Positions 25,653 to 34,653 are shown, counted from the stretch's first letter. The stretch is 64,000 nucleotides of DNA from Rubripirellula reticaptiva (GCF_007860175.1 NZ_SJPX01000002.1:1054001-1118000); one strand, 5' to 3'. Numbers and translations are program-made. The notes: generated by a model from the letters alone, not told the origin.

Positions 25653-26782
25653 CATCCTATGTCCTAAAAACACTCTGGCGTCATCGCACGCGCACTCTTC
25701 TGACCGTGACCGGTGCTGCGGTGGCGATGTTCGTGTTTTGCTTTGTCGGCTCGGTGCAGGAAGGTTTGAACCGGCTGACAACGGGGGCGGATGCTGATCG
25801 CAGCCTGATTGTGTTTCAAGAGAATCGATTTTGTCCGACGACGAGCCGTCTACCCGAAGACTACGCGAGTAGGATCCGCGAAGTCGCGGGGGTCCGTGAC
25901 GTGATGCCGATCCAAGTTTGGACGAACAACTGTCGCGCCAGCTTGGATATCGTGGTGTTCAACGGTGCGAACCCTGCACAGATCCAGAAAACTCGTCCCA
26001 TCAAACTAACCAGCGGCAACTGGCAACAGTTCGCCGCGCAACGTGACGCTGCGATTGTCGGGCGCAACGTGGCCCAACGGCGTGGCTTAGAAACCGGTGA
26101 TCAATTCTCGATCGGTGACATCTCGGTCAAAGTCGCGGGCGTCTTCGAATCAACCGTGCCGTCGGAAGAGAATCTGATCTACACCAGTCTCGCGTTCCTG
26201 CAATACACACGCGGGCTCGATGCTGCGGGACTGGTCACCCAACATGAAGTGCTTCTGGAGCACGATGCTGACCCTGATCGCGTTGCCAGCGAAATCGATG
26301 CAACCTTGCGAGCCGGTTCCGTAGCAACAACAACTCGCCGCAAAGGTGCTTTTCAGGCCAGCACTCTATCGGATCTGGTCGATTTGATTGGGTTTGCCCA
26401 CTGGCTGGGATACGCCTGCGTCGGTTTGGTACTGTCGCTTGTTGCAACGACCACGGTGATGAGTGTTCAAGATCGAATCAAAGAATACGCAGTCCTGCAA
26501 ACGATCGGCGTCCGGCCGATGCGAACCATGCGACTGGTTCTCGCCGAAAGCACGATTCTGTGTCTTGTCGGTGGCATCGCAGGCACATTGCTTGCCCTGA
26601 CGGCACTCGGGATCGGTGGCTTTGCGATTGGAGCCGAAGGAGCAACGATCGCGTTTCGTCCGTCACTGGGACTAGCGATCACAGGGACCATCGTGTCACT
26701 GGTCGTCGGTGTCGTGGCTGGCTTGGCACCGGCAATCCAAGCGGCAACCGTTCCGATCGTCAATTCGCTGCGTCAGTCTTAA
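25649..26782 (+). CDS. ABC transporter permease, FtsX/MacB type (2)
   Basis: 377 residues; the ATG overlaps the ATPase stop (ATGA). TM1 ([20 protein letters not shown]) is followed by a periplasmic domain and three C-terminal TM helices. The coupling segment is [21 protein letters not shown]. It is homologous in layout to permease 1, so the exporter is probably a heterodimer of permeases with one shared ATPase, as in DevBCA- or Lol-like systems. The gene ends 23 bases inside the convergent ABM-domain gene. Confidence 0.9.
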   Translation: MTSYVLKTLWRHRTRTLLTVTGAAVAMFVFCFVGSVQEGLNRLTTGADADRSLIVFQENRFCPTTSRLPEDYASRIREVAGVRDVMPIQVWTNNCRASLDIVVFNGANPAQIQKTRPIKLTSGNWQQFAAQRDAAIVGRNVAQRRGLETGDQFSIGDISVKVAGVFESTVPSEENLIYTSLAFLQYTRGLDAAGLVTQHEVLLEHDADPDRVASEIDATLRAGSVATTTRRKGAFQASTLSDLVDLIGFAHWLGYACVGLVLSLVATTTVMSVQDRIKEYAVLQTIGVRPMRTMRLVLAESTILCLVGGIAGTLLALTALGIGGFAIGAEGATIAFRPSLGLAITGTIVSLVVGVVAGLAPAIQAATVPIVNSLRQS

Positions 26783-27383
26783 CTGCTGTAGGAAACAACC
26801 AGGCCTGGAAGATGCGAGTCAGTATCGGCATCACAATCCACGTCATCAGCACCACGCTAGCCGCAGCGAGCATTGCGCTGCTGACCAATGGATGTATCCC
26901 CGCAACCATGGGCTTCAGCATTGCGATCATCGGTAACACGGTGGCGTAAACAGCAATCCAGATGATCACCGCCATTTTGTATTTTGGCGGATGCGACTGC
27001 TTAGCGACTTCGGTGTGAGCTTCCAATTGCGGCGGCTCGAACCAGGCTTCCAACCCAGTTAGGTGCTGGATATCGGCTGGCTTCGCCTCGAACGCGCTTA
27101 GTGCCACCACGCAGGCCTGCCGTTCCGGCGAGTCGTACCAACGCTGCATATGTTCGTGACTATCAAACTTGGTAATGACACGATATTGACGATCCAAAGC
27201 CGTATGTGGCTTCAAGACAGTCGCGCCCAAATGACCTGGAAAACTTAGTGAGGTGCGAATCAATTCTCCGATCGCTTGTTCCCACAAGTGTTCTTTCCCG
27301 GTCGCCGGACATGCCGTTGCAAGAATCGTTGAAGGCTCGTTTGCTATCGAGGAATCCATCGTTGATGACTTTGTGCTCATCAT
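26760..27383 (-). CDS. Antibiotic biosynthesis monooxygenase (ABM)-domain membrane protein
   Basis: 207 residues. Residues about 20-105 form an ABM-type ferredoxin-like fold ([40 protein letters not shown]). Two transmembrane helices follow ([37 protein letters not shown]). The ABM-plus-two-helix layout is known for proteins annotated as antibiotic biosynthesis monooxygenase; the catalytic role is often unproven. Its start overlaps the stop of the MarR gene (27380-27383), so the two are one transcription unit. Confidence 0.8.
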   Translation of the reverse strand: MMSTKSSTMDSSIANEPSTILATACPATGKEHLWEQAIGELIRTSLSFPGHLGATVLKPHTALDRQYRVITKFDSHEHMQRWYDSPERQACVVALSAFEAKPADIQHLTGLEAWFEPPQLEAHTEVAKQSHPPKYKMAVIIWIAVYATVLPMIAMLKPMVAGIHPLVSSAMLAAASVVLMTWIVMPILTRIFQAWLFPTAVKTDAAN

Positions 27384-27862
27384 TCGGCACTCGCTTCCAT
27401 CGACGCACGAGTTTTCTCGAGCAGCCGGATCAACTCTTTCAAATCGCTTCGAGTCATGCGTTTCAAAGTTCGCTTTTCTAGTTCAATCAGCGGGTCAAAC
27501 GCCCACTGAATCATTTCGATGCCCTTTGTAGTGATGCCGACATAAACGACCCTTCGGTCTTCGATACAGCGTCTACGGACTACGTAACCCTGGCGCTCGA
27601 GTCGATCGACAAGACCAGTGATCGCCGGCACAACTTGGATCATCCGTTCAGCAATTTCTCCGCAAGTGATCTCGCGATCTTCGGTTTGCAAGATGCGCAG
27701 CAGATTGAACTGTGATAGTGTCAGGTCATGCTCGCGGAAGAACCGAGCCAGTCGATTTTCGAGTTGATCGCCCGTTCGAAGCAAACTTAGGATTGCTTCC
27801 TGCTCTACCGAAGCAAACGGTTGCTTCCGCTTCAACTCGTCCTGTAGTTTTCCAGCGGCCAT
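27380..27862 (-). CDS. MarR-family transcriptional regulator
   Basis: About 160 residues from ATG 27862; the frame is open to an ATG at 27907. The winged helix is clear: DLTLSQFNLLRILQTEDREI, the recognition helix region VVPAITGLVDRLERQGYV, and wing RRCIEDRRVVYVGITTKG. MarR proteins repress their own operon and nearby efflux or detoxification genes and release DNA on binding phenolic ligands. The neighbours fit: the ABM gene is downstream in the same operon, and a small multidrug resistance exporter is divergent, about 200 bases away. Confidence 0.9.
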   Translation of the reverse strand: MAAGKLQDELKRKQPFASVEQEAILSLLRTGDQLENRLARFFREHDLTLSQFNLLRILQTEDREITCGEIAERMIQVVPAITGLVDRLERQGYVVRRRCIEDRRVVYVGITTKGIEMIQWAFDPLIELEKRTLKRMTRSDLKELIRLLEKTRASMEASAE

Positions 27863-28060
27863 CACGCAGTCCTCGGCATTTGTTGAACCCACATACTTCA
27901 CAAACAAGTATCTTACGCGTCAACCATAATACGTCAAGAGATTTCGCCCCGTTGGCTCCTGCTAATCTGACCGCTAAAACTCAGGTCCCGGACGAGATGC
28001 GCCGTCCCCGGTTACGAAAAGACGACGCACTTGCGAGATGAACCCCCGTAGGAGATCGTC

Positions 28061-28402
28061 ATGGTTTCGTGGATATTGCTGATCGTTGCAGGCTTGCTGG
28101 AAACCGGGTGGGCCGTAGGACTAAAATACACCGACGGCTTCACCAGATTTTGGCCATCGGTTTGGACCGTGACTGCGTTAGTCGCCAGCATGATTCTGCT
28201 TGCGATTGCCGTGCGAGATTTACCGATCGGCACCGCTTATCCGATCTGGGTCGGAATCGGTGCAATTGGGGCCGCCGTCTTTGGAATGCTCGCACTCGGT
28301 GAATCGACGTCCCCGGCACGAATTCTCTTCTTGTTGCTGATGGTCATCGCGATCATCGGACTCAAAGCAACTTCGGCTGCCACGACTTCAAACATAGACT
28401 AA
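28061..28402 (+). CDS. Small multidrug resistance transporter, SugE/Gdx-like
   Basis: 113 residues with four helices. The conserved Glu in TM1 (LLETGWAVGLKYTDGFT) is the proton/substrate site of SMR transporters. The W-x-V-G-L-K-Y-T and IGTAYPIWVGIGAIGA motifs point to the SugE/Gdx branch (guanidinium exporters) rather than EmrE. It would act as a dual-topology dimer in the inner membrane. The canonical guanidine riboswitch elements were looked for upstream and not found. It is divergent from the MarR gene. Confidence 0.9.
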   Translation: MVSWILLIVAGLLETGWAVGLKYTDGFTRFWPSVWTVTALVASMILLAIAVRDLPIGTAYPIWVGIGAIGAAVFGMLALGESTSPARILFLLLMVIAIIGLKATSAATTSNID

Positions 28403-28433
28403 CCATCTCGCAAATTCGCCAAGCACGCCACCA

Positions 28434-28937
28434 TCACTGTTCATCCGCTGACGGACCGTACAGTGCAGGAACAGAAACGTCGTTCACTCGCAAGTAGACG
28501 CATAAATGGCCGCGGTGGTGGACGATATGGTTCATCACCCAAGTTCGCAGAACAGCAAACTTCGGCATGGTGAATATGGTTTCGCCCGTCTTCAACAGAC
28601 TCCACGGCTTGTGAAGTTCCTCGTCGCTAACGGAATCCAACAATGTGCGAGCACGAGCAACATTCTTATCGAAGGCAGCAACAATCTCTTCGACCGAATC
28701 AAAACAAGGCACCTTAAACGGTTCGCCGTCCTTCGGCATCACATCTAAGGAATCGGTTTCGATCGTCATCGTTGCCCACGACGGAAGATTGGCCAAGTGA
28801 GAACCAACCCAGCCGATCGTGTTCGACTTTTCGTGAATCTTCCATGCAAGCTTGGCGTCGGGCACTCTCTCAATCACTTTTCGCGTGCCCGCCATCTCGT
28901 TGTCGAACTCTGGCAGCAATTTTTTTCCGATGGTCAT
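28434..28937 (-). CDS. DinB-superfamily protein
   Basis: 167 residues forming a predicted four-helix bundle. The typical metal ligands are in place: His in VGSHLANLPSW and the pair in NHIVHHRGHLCVYLR. DinB/YfiT-like proteins are metal-dependent hydrolases or thiol transferases, often of bacillithiol or mycothiol type; here the substrate is unknown. It is the first member of the minus-strand cluster of small stress-type proteins that extends to the ECF42 sigma gene. Confidence 0.85.
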   Translation of the reverse strand: MTIGKKLLPEFDNEMAGTRKVIERVPDAKLAWKIHEKSNTIGWVGSHLANLPSWATMTIETDSLDVMPKDGEPFKVPCFDSVEEIVAAFDKNVARARTLLDSVSDEELHKPWSLLKTGETIFTMPKFAVLRTWVMNHIVHHRGHLCVYLRVNDVSVPALYGPSADEQ

Positions 28938-29070
28938 AATATTCCTGAATTCATTCTAGATTCAATCGATCCGACATAGGTGTTAACGAACCACCGGACA
29001 ACACAGACGAACTAGGATTACGAGCACGAAATAGGATTGAGAGAGGATACCAAACCGCGATTGCGAATGG

Positions 29071-29442
29071 CTACTTTTGCGAGTGCAGACCGAACATGTT
29101 GCCTTCGGTATCGACGGCCAAAGCGATGAAACCATACTCACCGATCGAGAACTTGGGCTTCTCGATTTTGCCTCCCGCAGATTCGACTCGCGATGCTTCG
29201 GTCGCACAATCTTCGCAGGCAAAATAGACCAGCGTGCTGTTGCCGCCTGACGGAAACCCGTCCATTTTCACGAGCGCACCTGCCGCACCTGAACCGTCCA
29301 TGTCCATTGGAAAGGTCAACATTTCGATTTCGGGCATCTGCAACTCAGTCAGCTCCGTTCCGAGTACCGTCTCATAGAACAACTTGGCACGGCCAAGATC
29401 TTGGACGTAAATTTCGAACCAACATACGGGATTACTTTGCAT
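29071..29442 (-). CDS. VOC-family (glyoxalase-like) protein
   Basis: 123 residues with two beta-alpha-beta-beta-beta modules. CWFEIYVQDLGRAKLFYETV opens the first module and TLVYFACEDCATEASRVESA the second, ending FIALAVDTEGNMFGLHS. Metal ligands typical of the superfamily (a Glu in the last strand) appear partly replaced, so it may be a non-glyoxalase binding protein. It belongs to the ECF42-linked cluster by position. Confidence 0.85.
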   Translation of the reverse strand: MQSNPVCWFEIYVQDLGRAKLFYETVLGTELTELQMPEIEMLTFPMDMDGSGAAGALVKMDGFPSGGNSTLVYFACEDCATEASRVESAGGKIEKPKFSIGEYGFIALAVDTEGNMFGLHSQK

Positions 29443-29517
29443 TGTTCTGATTTCCTTTTGCTTGAATTAGGGTTCAACGACGTTACCAAACGCCGTTCTT
29501 GAATTACGAGTGCTCTG

Positions 29518-29934
29518 TCATTGGGGGACTTCCCGTTGGTCATCAATGGACGGCAAATTCGTTGACGCTTGAACCACCAATTGAAAGACGCGAGGGTCGC
29601 GCAAACCCAACGCGATCCACATCACAACGGCGATGATGATGGGAAAGAAGAACGGATCTCCCACACGCACGTGCGATGCCGTTGCTCCACCAAAGTAGGC
29701 CGTCAACAGAATGGCGCCAATAAACCCCGTACGAGGAATCAGCAGAAGTACTGCCAACACGACTTCAACGACACCGACTTTGAACATCAACCCTTCATCC
29801 CAACCGAGATGGCTAAACATCTCTGCCTTGCCTTCCCACTGAGTGAACTTGCCACTCGCACTGGCAAATACAAGGAAGGCAGCCAACAACACGCTGAGTC
29901 CCCATCCAGTGACTTTCGATTTAGACATACTCAA
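29518..29934 (-). CDS. DoxX-family membrane protein
   Basis: 138 residues with four transmembrane helices (GWGLSVLLAAFLVFASASGK; VVEVVLAVLLLIPRTGFIGA; FPIIIAVVMWIALGL). The pattern of a Lys/Phe-rich loop KFTQWEGKAEMFSHLGW after helix 1 is typical of DoxX-like proteins. Related proteins act in redox or thiol stress in some bacteria; the role here is unknown. The start overlaps the stop of the upstream DGPF gene (29931-29934). Confidence 0.85.
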   Translation of the reverse strand: MSMSKSKVTGWGLSVLLAAFLVFASASGKFTQWEGKAEMFSHLGWDEGLMFKVGVVEVVLAVLLLIPRTGFIGAILLTAYFGGATASHVRVGDPFFFPIIIAVVMWIALGLRDPRVFQLVVQASTNLPSIDDQREVPQ

Positions 29935-30311
29935 TTACTTTCGTTTTTTACGGTTGGCGTTTGGTTCTGTTCCGGCAGCGTCTCGATCGGACGAACTTCC
30001 ACAGTGCCTTTCTTCGCAGGCGGAAGTCGCTCGGCGATCGCGATTGCTTCGTCAAGGTCGTCCACATCGATAATGTAGTAGCCGCCAAGCTGTTCGGTTG
30101 TTTCGGCAAATGGGCCGTCGGTGATTTGACGCTTGCCATCACGAACGCGGACGCTGGTTGCAGTCGTCACGGACCGCAGTGGCGAGGAAGCGATCCATTT
30201 GCCTTCCCTTTCAAGTTCCTCGCAGATCGACATGGACTTGACCATGCAGGCTTTGCGTTCATCCTCGGTCCAGCCATCCTCGGCACCATAGATCAATAGC
30301 ATGTATTTCAT
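29931..30311 (-). CDS. YCII/DGPF-domain protein
   Basis: 126 residues. MKYMLLIYGAEDGWTEDE opens a ferredoxin-like fold, and the family motif appears as ITDGPFAETTEQLGGYYIID with the hallmark DGPF. DGPF proteins are the characteristic partners of ECF42 sigma factors, and such a sigma gene lies 3 kb upstream on the same strand. Some YCII proteins have dehalogenase-like or hydrolase activity, but most are uncharacterised. Confidence 0.9.
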   Translation of the reverse strand: MKYMLLIYGAEDGWTEDERKACMVKSMSICEELEREGKWIASSPLRSVTTATSVRVRDGKRQITDGPFAETTEQLGGYYIIDVDDLDEAIAIAERLPPAKKGTVEVRPIETLPEQNQTPTVKNESN

Positions 30312-30333
30312 CGAAAACTCCCAATATGGTTAT

Positions 30334-30687
30334 TCAGTAACTCTGGATGCTGGCGGCTTTGTTGCCCTTGGTGCTTGTGAATTCGATGACATGACAGAAA
30401 CGTCGCCTTTGCCCGTTAGCCATGACCTTAACTCCGCTGGCGGCGCCGACCTTTCCGTGCGAAATGGCATGATCCACGGTGACCGTGTCCGATGTTGTCA
30501 CGATCTTTATCGCGTCAAGAATAGCATCGTCTCCGACAATGTCCCGACTATCTGATTACCGCCAAACGGCGGTCTCAACTCATCCGATTTCCGAGACTTT
30601 GCCAGTCTCGAGCGCGATGGCGATGTTCTGCACAACATGGTTCTTGGGCGAGTTTCCGCAATCACCACTTTCCGTGACTTTAGTCAT
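30334..30687 (-). pseudogene. SnoaL/NTF2-like protein broken by two in-frame stops
   Basis: From ATG 30687 the minus strand reads MTKVTESGDCGNSPKNHVV then QNIAIALETGKVSEIG, a TGA at 30582-30580, VETAVWR, a TAA, then SDSRDIVGDDAILDAIK and KVMANGQRRRFCHVIEFTST, ending SIQSY at 30334. Everything stays in a single frame, and the two halves join into one NTF2-like fold (a W-R/D-I-V-G-x-D-A-I segment is typical). Two nonsense codons without frameshift suggest recent inactivation. It lies inside the DGPF/VOC cluster, where SnoaL-like genes are plausible members. Confidence 0.7.
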
Positions 30688-30717
30688 TTTACAACCTCCA
30701 TCGTTGCTGTTGACTGC

Positions 30718-31563
30718 CTACTGCTGTTCGCCGGGAACCATCACCATCCAGCCAATACCGAATTTGTCGGTAACCATGCCGTATCGCGGTGACCAGAACG
30801 TTTTCCCCAGCGGCATCTCGACGTTGCCATCTTCGGCAAGCGCCGTGAACACACGATCGCAAACAGCCTCATTCTCGACCGACATTGCCAGACGAAATCC
30901 CTGATGACTCGTCGCGTCTCCGCAACCGTCCGACGCCATCAGTGTCATCTTGCCGATCTTGAAAGAGGCATGCATCACCTTTTCCTCAAACCCAGGCTGC
31001 AGCATACCGTCGGGAACGGGATCAGGACTTTCGCTAAACCGCATCTTCATCAAAACGGTTGCCCCCATTGCTTGCTCGTAAAAACCCAGCGCCTCCTCAC
31101 AGCGTCCGGCAAAGAACAGGTAGGGCTGAACCACGGCCTGTTGCATCGTGACTGTCTCGCGCAGCTTGTATTCTTGGTCGCTCAACACGCCCGAAGGATC
31201 GCTGTCGGCAAAATCCTCCGTTGCATACAGCGGACGAATCTCGATGTCCGAATCTTCCAGCATCGGATTGGGGCATCGCTTGACCCAGTCAATTGCTTCC
31301 TGCATCGAAGCGACTTCCCATAACCAGAAACCGGCGACCAACTCTTTTGTCTCGGCGAATGGACCGTCGGTTGAACTTCGGTCGGAACCGCTGAAATGAA
31401 CTCGAACGCCTTCCGAACTCGGCTTCAACCCTTCACCTGCCTTCACGATTCCTGCTTGGACTAGTTCCTCATTGAACTTTCCCATATCCGCCAACAGCTT
31501 CTCGTCCGGCATTTCGCCGGCTTCGGAACTCTTGGTTGCTTTGACAAAGACGACTACTTTCAT
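30718..31563 (-). CDS. YCII/DGPF - VOC (PhnB-like) fusion protein
   Basis: 281 residues. The N-terminal half is a DGPF domain (MKVVVFVKATKSSEAGEMPD, STDGPFAETKELVAGFWLW). The C-terminal half is a PhnB-like VOC domain (VVQPYLFFAGRCEEALGFYE, MHASFKIGKMTLMASDGCG, ending KFGIGWMVMVPGEQQ). Fusions of this type are frequent in ECF42-linked clusters and suggest that the two domains work on one substrate. The substrate is unknown. Confidence 0.9.
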   Translation of the reverse strand: MKVVVFVKATKSSEAGEMPDEKLLADMGKFNEELVQAGIVKAGEGLKPSSEGVRVHFSGSDRSSTDGPFAETKELVAGFWLWEVASMQEAIDWVKRCPNPMLEDSDIEIRPLYATEDFADSDPSGVLSDQEYKLRETVTMQQAVVQPYLFFAGRCEEALGFYEQAMGATVLMKMRFSESPDPVPDGMLQPGFEEKVMHASFKIGKMTLMASDGCGDATSHQGFRLAMSVENEAVCDRVFTALAEDGNVEMPLGKTFWSPRYGMVTDKFGIGWMVMVPGEQQ

Positions 31564-31605
31564 TTGATATCCCGTGACTCAAACAGGTTTGATTTTCAAA
31601 ACGAA

Positions 31606-32013
31606 TTACGACTGCTGCATCGCCACGAGATCCATCCACATCGGTTCCCAAACGTGACCGTTGGGGTCAGTAAAACTTCGCCCATACATGAATCCGTGGT
31701 CTTGAGGCGGGTTTATATCGGCGGATCCTCCGTGGCTCCCAGCTAGTGCGGTTATCTCATCGACTGCCTCCCGGCTGTCGCAGGAGATGCACAGCGCCAC
31801 TTCGCTTGAGGTTGTTGGCGGTATCGGTCGATCGGTGAACGTCCGCCATTTATCGTGTGTTAACAACATGACGTGAATCACATCACTCCACACCATGCAT
31901 GCTGCAGTATCATCGGTAAACTGTGGATTGTTCTCGAATCCGATCGCCTTATAAAAGGCCATCGAAGCTCTGAGGTCGAGGACGGGGAAGTTCACGAATA
32001 TCTTTTTCGTCAT
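31606..32013 (-). CDS. VOC-family protein, glyoxalase/bleomycin resistance type
   Basis: 135 residues: MTKKIFVNFPVLDLRASMAF then YKAIGFENNPQFTDD, and the second module EVALCISCDSREAVDEITA with YGRSFTDPNGHVWEPMWMD. It matches the group of VOC proteins annotated as glyoxalase/bleomycin resistance or extradiol dioxygenase-like. It lies 33 bases downstream of the next fusion gene and is probably co-transcribed with it. Confidence 0.88.
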   Translation of the reverse strand: MTKKIFVNFPVLDLRASMAFYKAIGFENNPQFTDDTAACMVWSDVIHVMLLTHDKWRTFTDRPIPPTTSSEVALCISCDSREAVDEITALAGSHGGSADINPPQDHGFMYGRSFTDPNGHVWEPMWMDLVAMQQS

Positions 32014-32046
32014 TTCTTTTCTCGATGAAGAATGAATTGTTTCGGA

Positions 32047-32937
32047 TCAACCGCGAATCGCCGCCTCGATTGCAGCGACGTCGATCTTTTTCATCTGCAT
32101 CATCGCATCGAAGACTCGTTTGGCGACCGCTGGATTAGGATTGGTATAGCCTTGTGTCAGCACGATCGGCGTGATCTGCCAGTTCACTCCCCATCGGTCT
32201 TTGCACCAACCGCACTGGCTCTCTTCGCCGCCACCCGACACGATGGCGTTCCAATAGCGATCCGTCTCGGCTTGGTCGGCAGTTGCGACCTGAAAAGAGA
32301 ACGCCATATTGTGCACGATACCGGGGCCTCCATTAAGTCCGAGGCAGGGCATGCCCATCACCGTGAACTCGACAGTCAGTACATCTCCTTTTTTCCCAGC
32401 AGGATAGTCGCCTGGCGCATGATGCACCGCGCCGGTGGAAGAGTTCGGAAAGGTCTCGGCGTAAAATCGAGCGGCCGCCTCGGCGTCGCCGTCGTACCAA
32501 AGACAAATCGTGTTTTTCGCTGGCTTCGTCGCTATCGATTTTTCTTTCGTTTTCGCAAATCCAACCCCGCGTTCGGCAATCAGCGAGTTGATCTGTTGGT
32601 CGGCGGGACGAATTTCAAACGGTCCCATTTTCACTCCCGGATGCTTCGACATCAGGGCAATGGCGTGGTCCATGTCACGGGCGTCCAGCAAGAGAATGCC
32701 ACCGAGCACTTCTTTCGTTTCAGCGTACGGCCCATCGGTAACATCGACTTGCCCGTTCTTGATCCGCAAAGTCACTGCATCGCGTGACGAACCGAGTGCT
32801 TCGCCACCAAGAAAATGGCCACCGCTGCGCAATTGATCGTCGTACATAAAACACTCATCCAAGACCTGCTGCCCGTCGGCTTCTGATAGCGAATCCCAAT
32901 TTCCTTCCTCGATGTAGCCCAAACAAACGTATTTCAT
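32047..32937 (-). CDS. YCII/DGPF - PhnB-type VOC fusion protein
   Basis: 296 residues. The DGPF domain ([40 protein letters not shown], here DGPY) is joined by a short linker to a PhnB/3-demethylubiquinone-like VOC domain ([48 protein letters not shown]). It is the second such fusion in the cluster. It is the first gene after the candidate ECF42 promoter at 32996-33022. Confidence 0.9.
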   Translation of the reverse strand: MKYVCLGYIEEGNWDSLSEADGQQVLDECFMYDDQLRSGGHFLGGEALGSSRDAVTLRIKNGQVDVTDGPYAETKEVLGGILLLDARDMDHAIALMSKHPGVKMGPFEIRPADQQINSLIAERGVGFAKTKEKSIATKPAKNTICLWYDGDAEAAARFYAETFPNSSTGAVHHAPGDYPAGKKGDVLTVEFTVMGMPCLGLNGGPGIVHNMAFSFQVATADQAETDRYWNAIVSGGGEESQCGWCKDRWGVNWQITPIVLTQGYTNPNPAVAKRVFDAMMQMKKIDVAAIEAAIRG

Positions 32938-32995
32938 TGGTTTCTCCGTGTGGATCTGTGTTTGTCAGATGCATTCTCCCGTGATTTACCTAGTA

Positions 32996-33022
32996 GTCGA
33001 ACGGGGTGCCGACAAATCGACA
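32996..33022 (-). promoter_or_regulatory. Candidate ECF42-type promoter
   Basis: On the minus strand TGTCGA (33022-33017) is followed after 17 bases by CGAC (32999-32996), some 60 bases before the ATG of the DGPF-VOC fusion. From memory, ECF42 sigma factors recognise TGTCGA at -35 with a CGA-type -10. The sigma gene lies just upstream. Confidence 0.6.
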
Positions 33023-33053
33023 TTTAGCAGCAATTTTATTTTGATTGCCCGTC

Positions 33054-34295
33054 TCAGCCGAACTGAGCTAACCGCTTCTTCAGGAAACGACGCTCCGGCT
33101 CCTGTTGCGTCAATTCCAACGCTTGCTCGAAAGCCGCAACCGCTTCGGTGGTTCGCCCCGCTCGATGCAACAGCTCGCCGCGTGCCGAGTGCGCGAGATG
33201 GTAGCCGGCAAGTTCACCTTGTTCCAGAAGCACGTCGATGAGCATGACTCCCGCATCGGGGCCGTCTCGCATCGCCACCGCGACCGCTCGGTTCAACTCA
33301 ACCACCGGCGACGGGTCGACCTGAACCAGAACCGAATACAGAGCGACGATTTGGTTCCAGTCTGTATCGGCTGCCGTCCGCGCGTCAGCATGAACTGCCG
33401 AGATCGCTGCCTGCAATGTGTAGAACCCGAAGCGCCGAGTTGCAAGTGATTGCTCGACCAATCGCTTGCCTTCGAAAATCTTTTCGCGGTCCCACAAACC
33501 ACGTTTTTGATCTTCCAATAGAACGATCTCGCCATCGTTTGACGTTCGCGCCGCTCGCCGCGACTCATGCAGCAACATCAGCGCCAGCAGTCCCAGCACT
33601 TCGGCATCGGCGTGCAACTCCAGCAACAGCCGACACAAACGAATCGCTTCCTCCGACAACTCGCTGCGAAGCAAGGAATCCCCGCTCGACGCAGAGTACC
33701 CTTCATTGAAAATCAAGTAGATCACCGAAAGCACTCCGTCGAGCCGTGCGGGCAGGTCGATCAAGCCTGGAATAACAAATGGAATTCCAGCGTCGCGAAT
33801 CTTTGCTTTGCCGCGCACGATTCTCTGGGCCATTGTCGCTGGAGGCGTGAGAAACGCTTTGGCGATTTCTTCGGTGGTCAAGCCGCAAACTTCACGCAGT
33901 GTCAGTGGCACTTGCACTTTCGGATCAATCGCCGGGTGACAACACGCAAAAATCAATCGCAACTGGTCGTCTTCGATTTCCACCCCAGCCCGCTGGACGT
34001 TGGCTTCGCAAACTTCGTGAATGCGCCGGGTAACCTCTGGGGCGATCGCGAGAACCTTTTCGCGACGGCGAATGATGTCGACCGCTTTGAATCGCCCGGT
34101 CGAAACCAACCATGCCGCAGGATTCGCTGGGATGCCGTCATCATCCCATTGCAAGATCGCCGCCGCAAATGCCTCTTGCATCGCTTCCTCGGCCAAATCA
34201 AAATCACGCAACAGTCGAACCAGCGACGCAAACACCTTCCGCGACTGCGTGCGAAACAGTTCGTCCACTTGCTGACGAACAATACAATTGTTCAT
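33054..34295 (-). CDS. ECF42-type RNA polymerase sigma factor with C-terminal extension
   Basis: 413 residues, much longer than a usual ECF sigma. Region 2 is near residues 10-80 (FASLVRLLRDFDLAEEAMQE, AWLVSTGRFKAVDIIRRRE), and region 4 near 130-180 (VCGLTTEEIAKAFLTPPATM, AQRIVRGKAKIRDAGI). The remaining 230 residues are a helical, TPR-like extension (ARLDGVLSVIYLIFNEGY, RAGRTTEAVAAFEQALELT) characteristic of the ECF41/42-like SigJ-related group; in ECF42 the extension is needed for activity. No anti-sigma gene is adjacent, as is usual for the group. It should drive the DGPF/VOC genes downstream. Confidence 0.92.
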   Translation of the reverse strand: MNNCIVRQQVDELFRTQSRKVFASLVRLLRDFDLAEEAMQEAFAAAILQWDDDGIPANPAAWLVSTGRFKAVDIIRRREKVLAIAPEVTRRIHEVCEANVQRAGVEIEDDQLRLIFACCHPAIDPKVQVPLTLREVCGLTTEEIAKAFLTPPATMAQRIVRGKAKIRDAGIPFVIPGLIDLPARLDGVLSVIYLIFNEGYSASSGDSLLRSELSEEAIRLCRLLLELHADAEVLGLLALMLLHESRRAARTSNDGEIVLLEDQKRGLWDREKIFEGKRLVEQSLATRRFGFYTLQAAISAVHADARTAADTDWNQIVALYSVLVQVDPSPVVELNRAVAVAMRDGPDAGVMLIDVLLEQGELAGYHLAHSARGELLHRAGRTTEAVAAFEQALELTQQEPERRFLKKRLAQFG

Positions 34296-34401
34296 TCGGT
34301 CCTACTCTCCGATTACGGCCACTTGGCTAGCCAGCTTCACAAACGAGACGGCAACAACACCAGCGACACGATTCGGACAAGAAGAGGCATTGGCACAATG
34401 C

Positions 34402-34653
34402 TCATTCTGAATTCTGTGCATCGTCAATCGCATTCTGAATCGCCTGCTTCGCTTGCGGGCTGTTCCTCCACCACGTTGTGCCCATCTTCGTTGCCACTGA
34501 CACCGTGATCTCGTCGACAAAGCATTGCCGCAAATCTCGTAGCAATGAAATGCCGATCTGCTCGAGCCGATCCACCACCGTCGGACCAATGCCTTTGACG
34601 GCCAAGAGAGCCTGACTTTCTTCGGCTGGACAACTCATCCCCATCTCCTGCAA
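34402..34653 (-). CDS. Small helix-hairpin-helix protein
   Basis: 83 residues or slightly shorter (an internal ATG at 34638 gives MSCPAEESQ). A helix-hairpin-helix is readable in LLAVKGIGPTVVDRLEQIGI, followed by a basic/Trp segment (KMGTTWWRNSPQAKQAIQNA). HhH modules bind DNA nonspecifically or mediate protein contacts. Small proteins of this type are widespread and uncharacterised. It is a single gene upstream of the ECF42 sigma gene on the same strand. Confidence 0.65.
   Translation of the reverse strand: MQEMGMSCPAEESQALLAVKGIGPTVVDRLEQIGISLLRDLRQCFVDEITVSVATKMGTTWWRNSPQAKQAIQNAIDDAQNSE

Noticed and set aside
27908-28060. Guanidine (ykkC) riboswitch upstream of the SMR exporter
   Set aside because: The canonical guanidine-I conserved blocks and the tandem ACGR loops of guanidine-II were not found; only a loosely similar CAGGTCCCGGACGAG stretch.
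33567-34508. 313-residue plus-strand frame
   Set aside because: Antisense to the well-supported ECF42 sigma gene; composition is that of a shadow frame.
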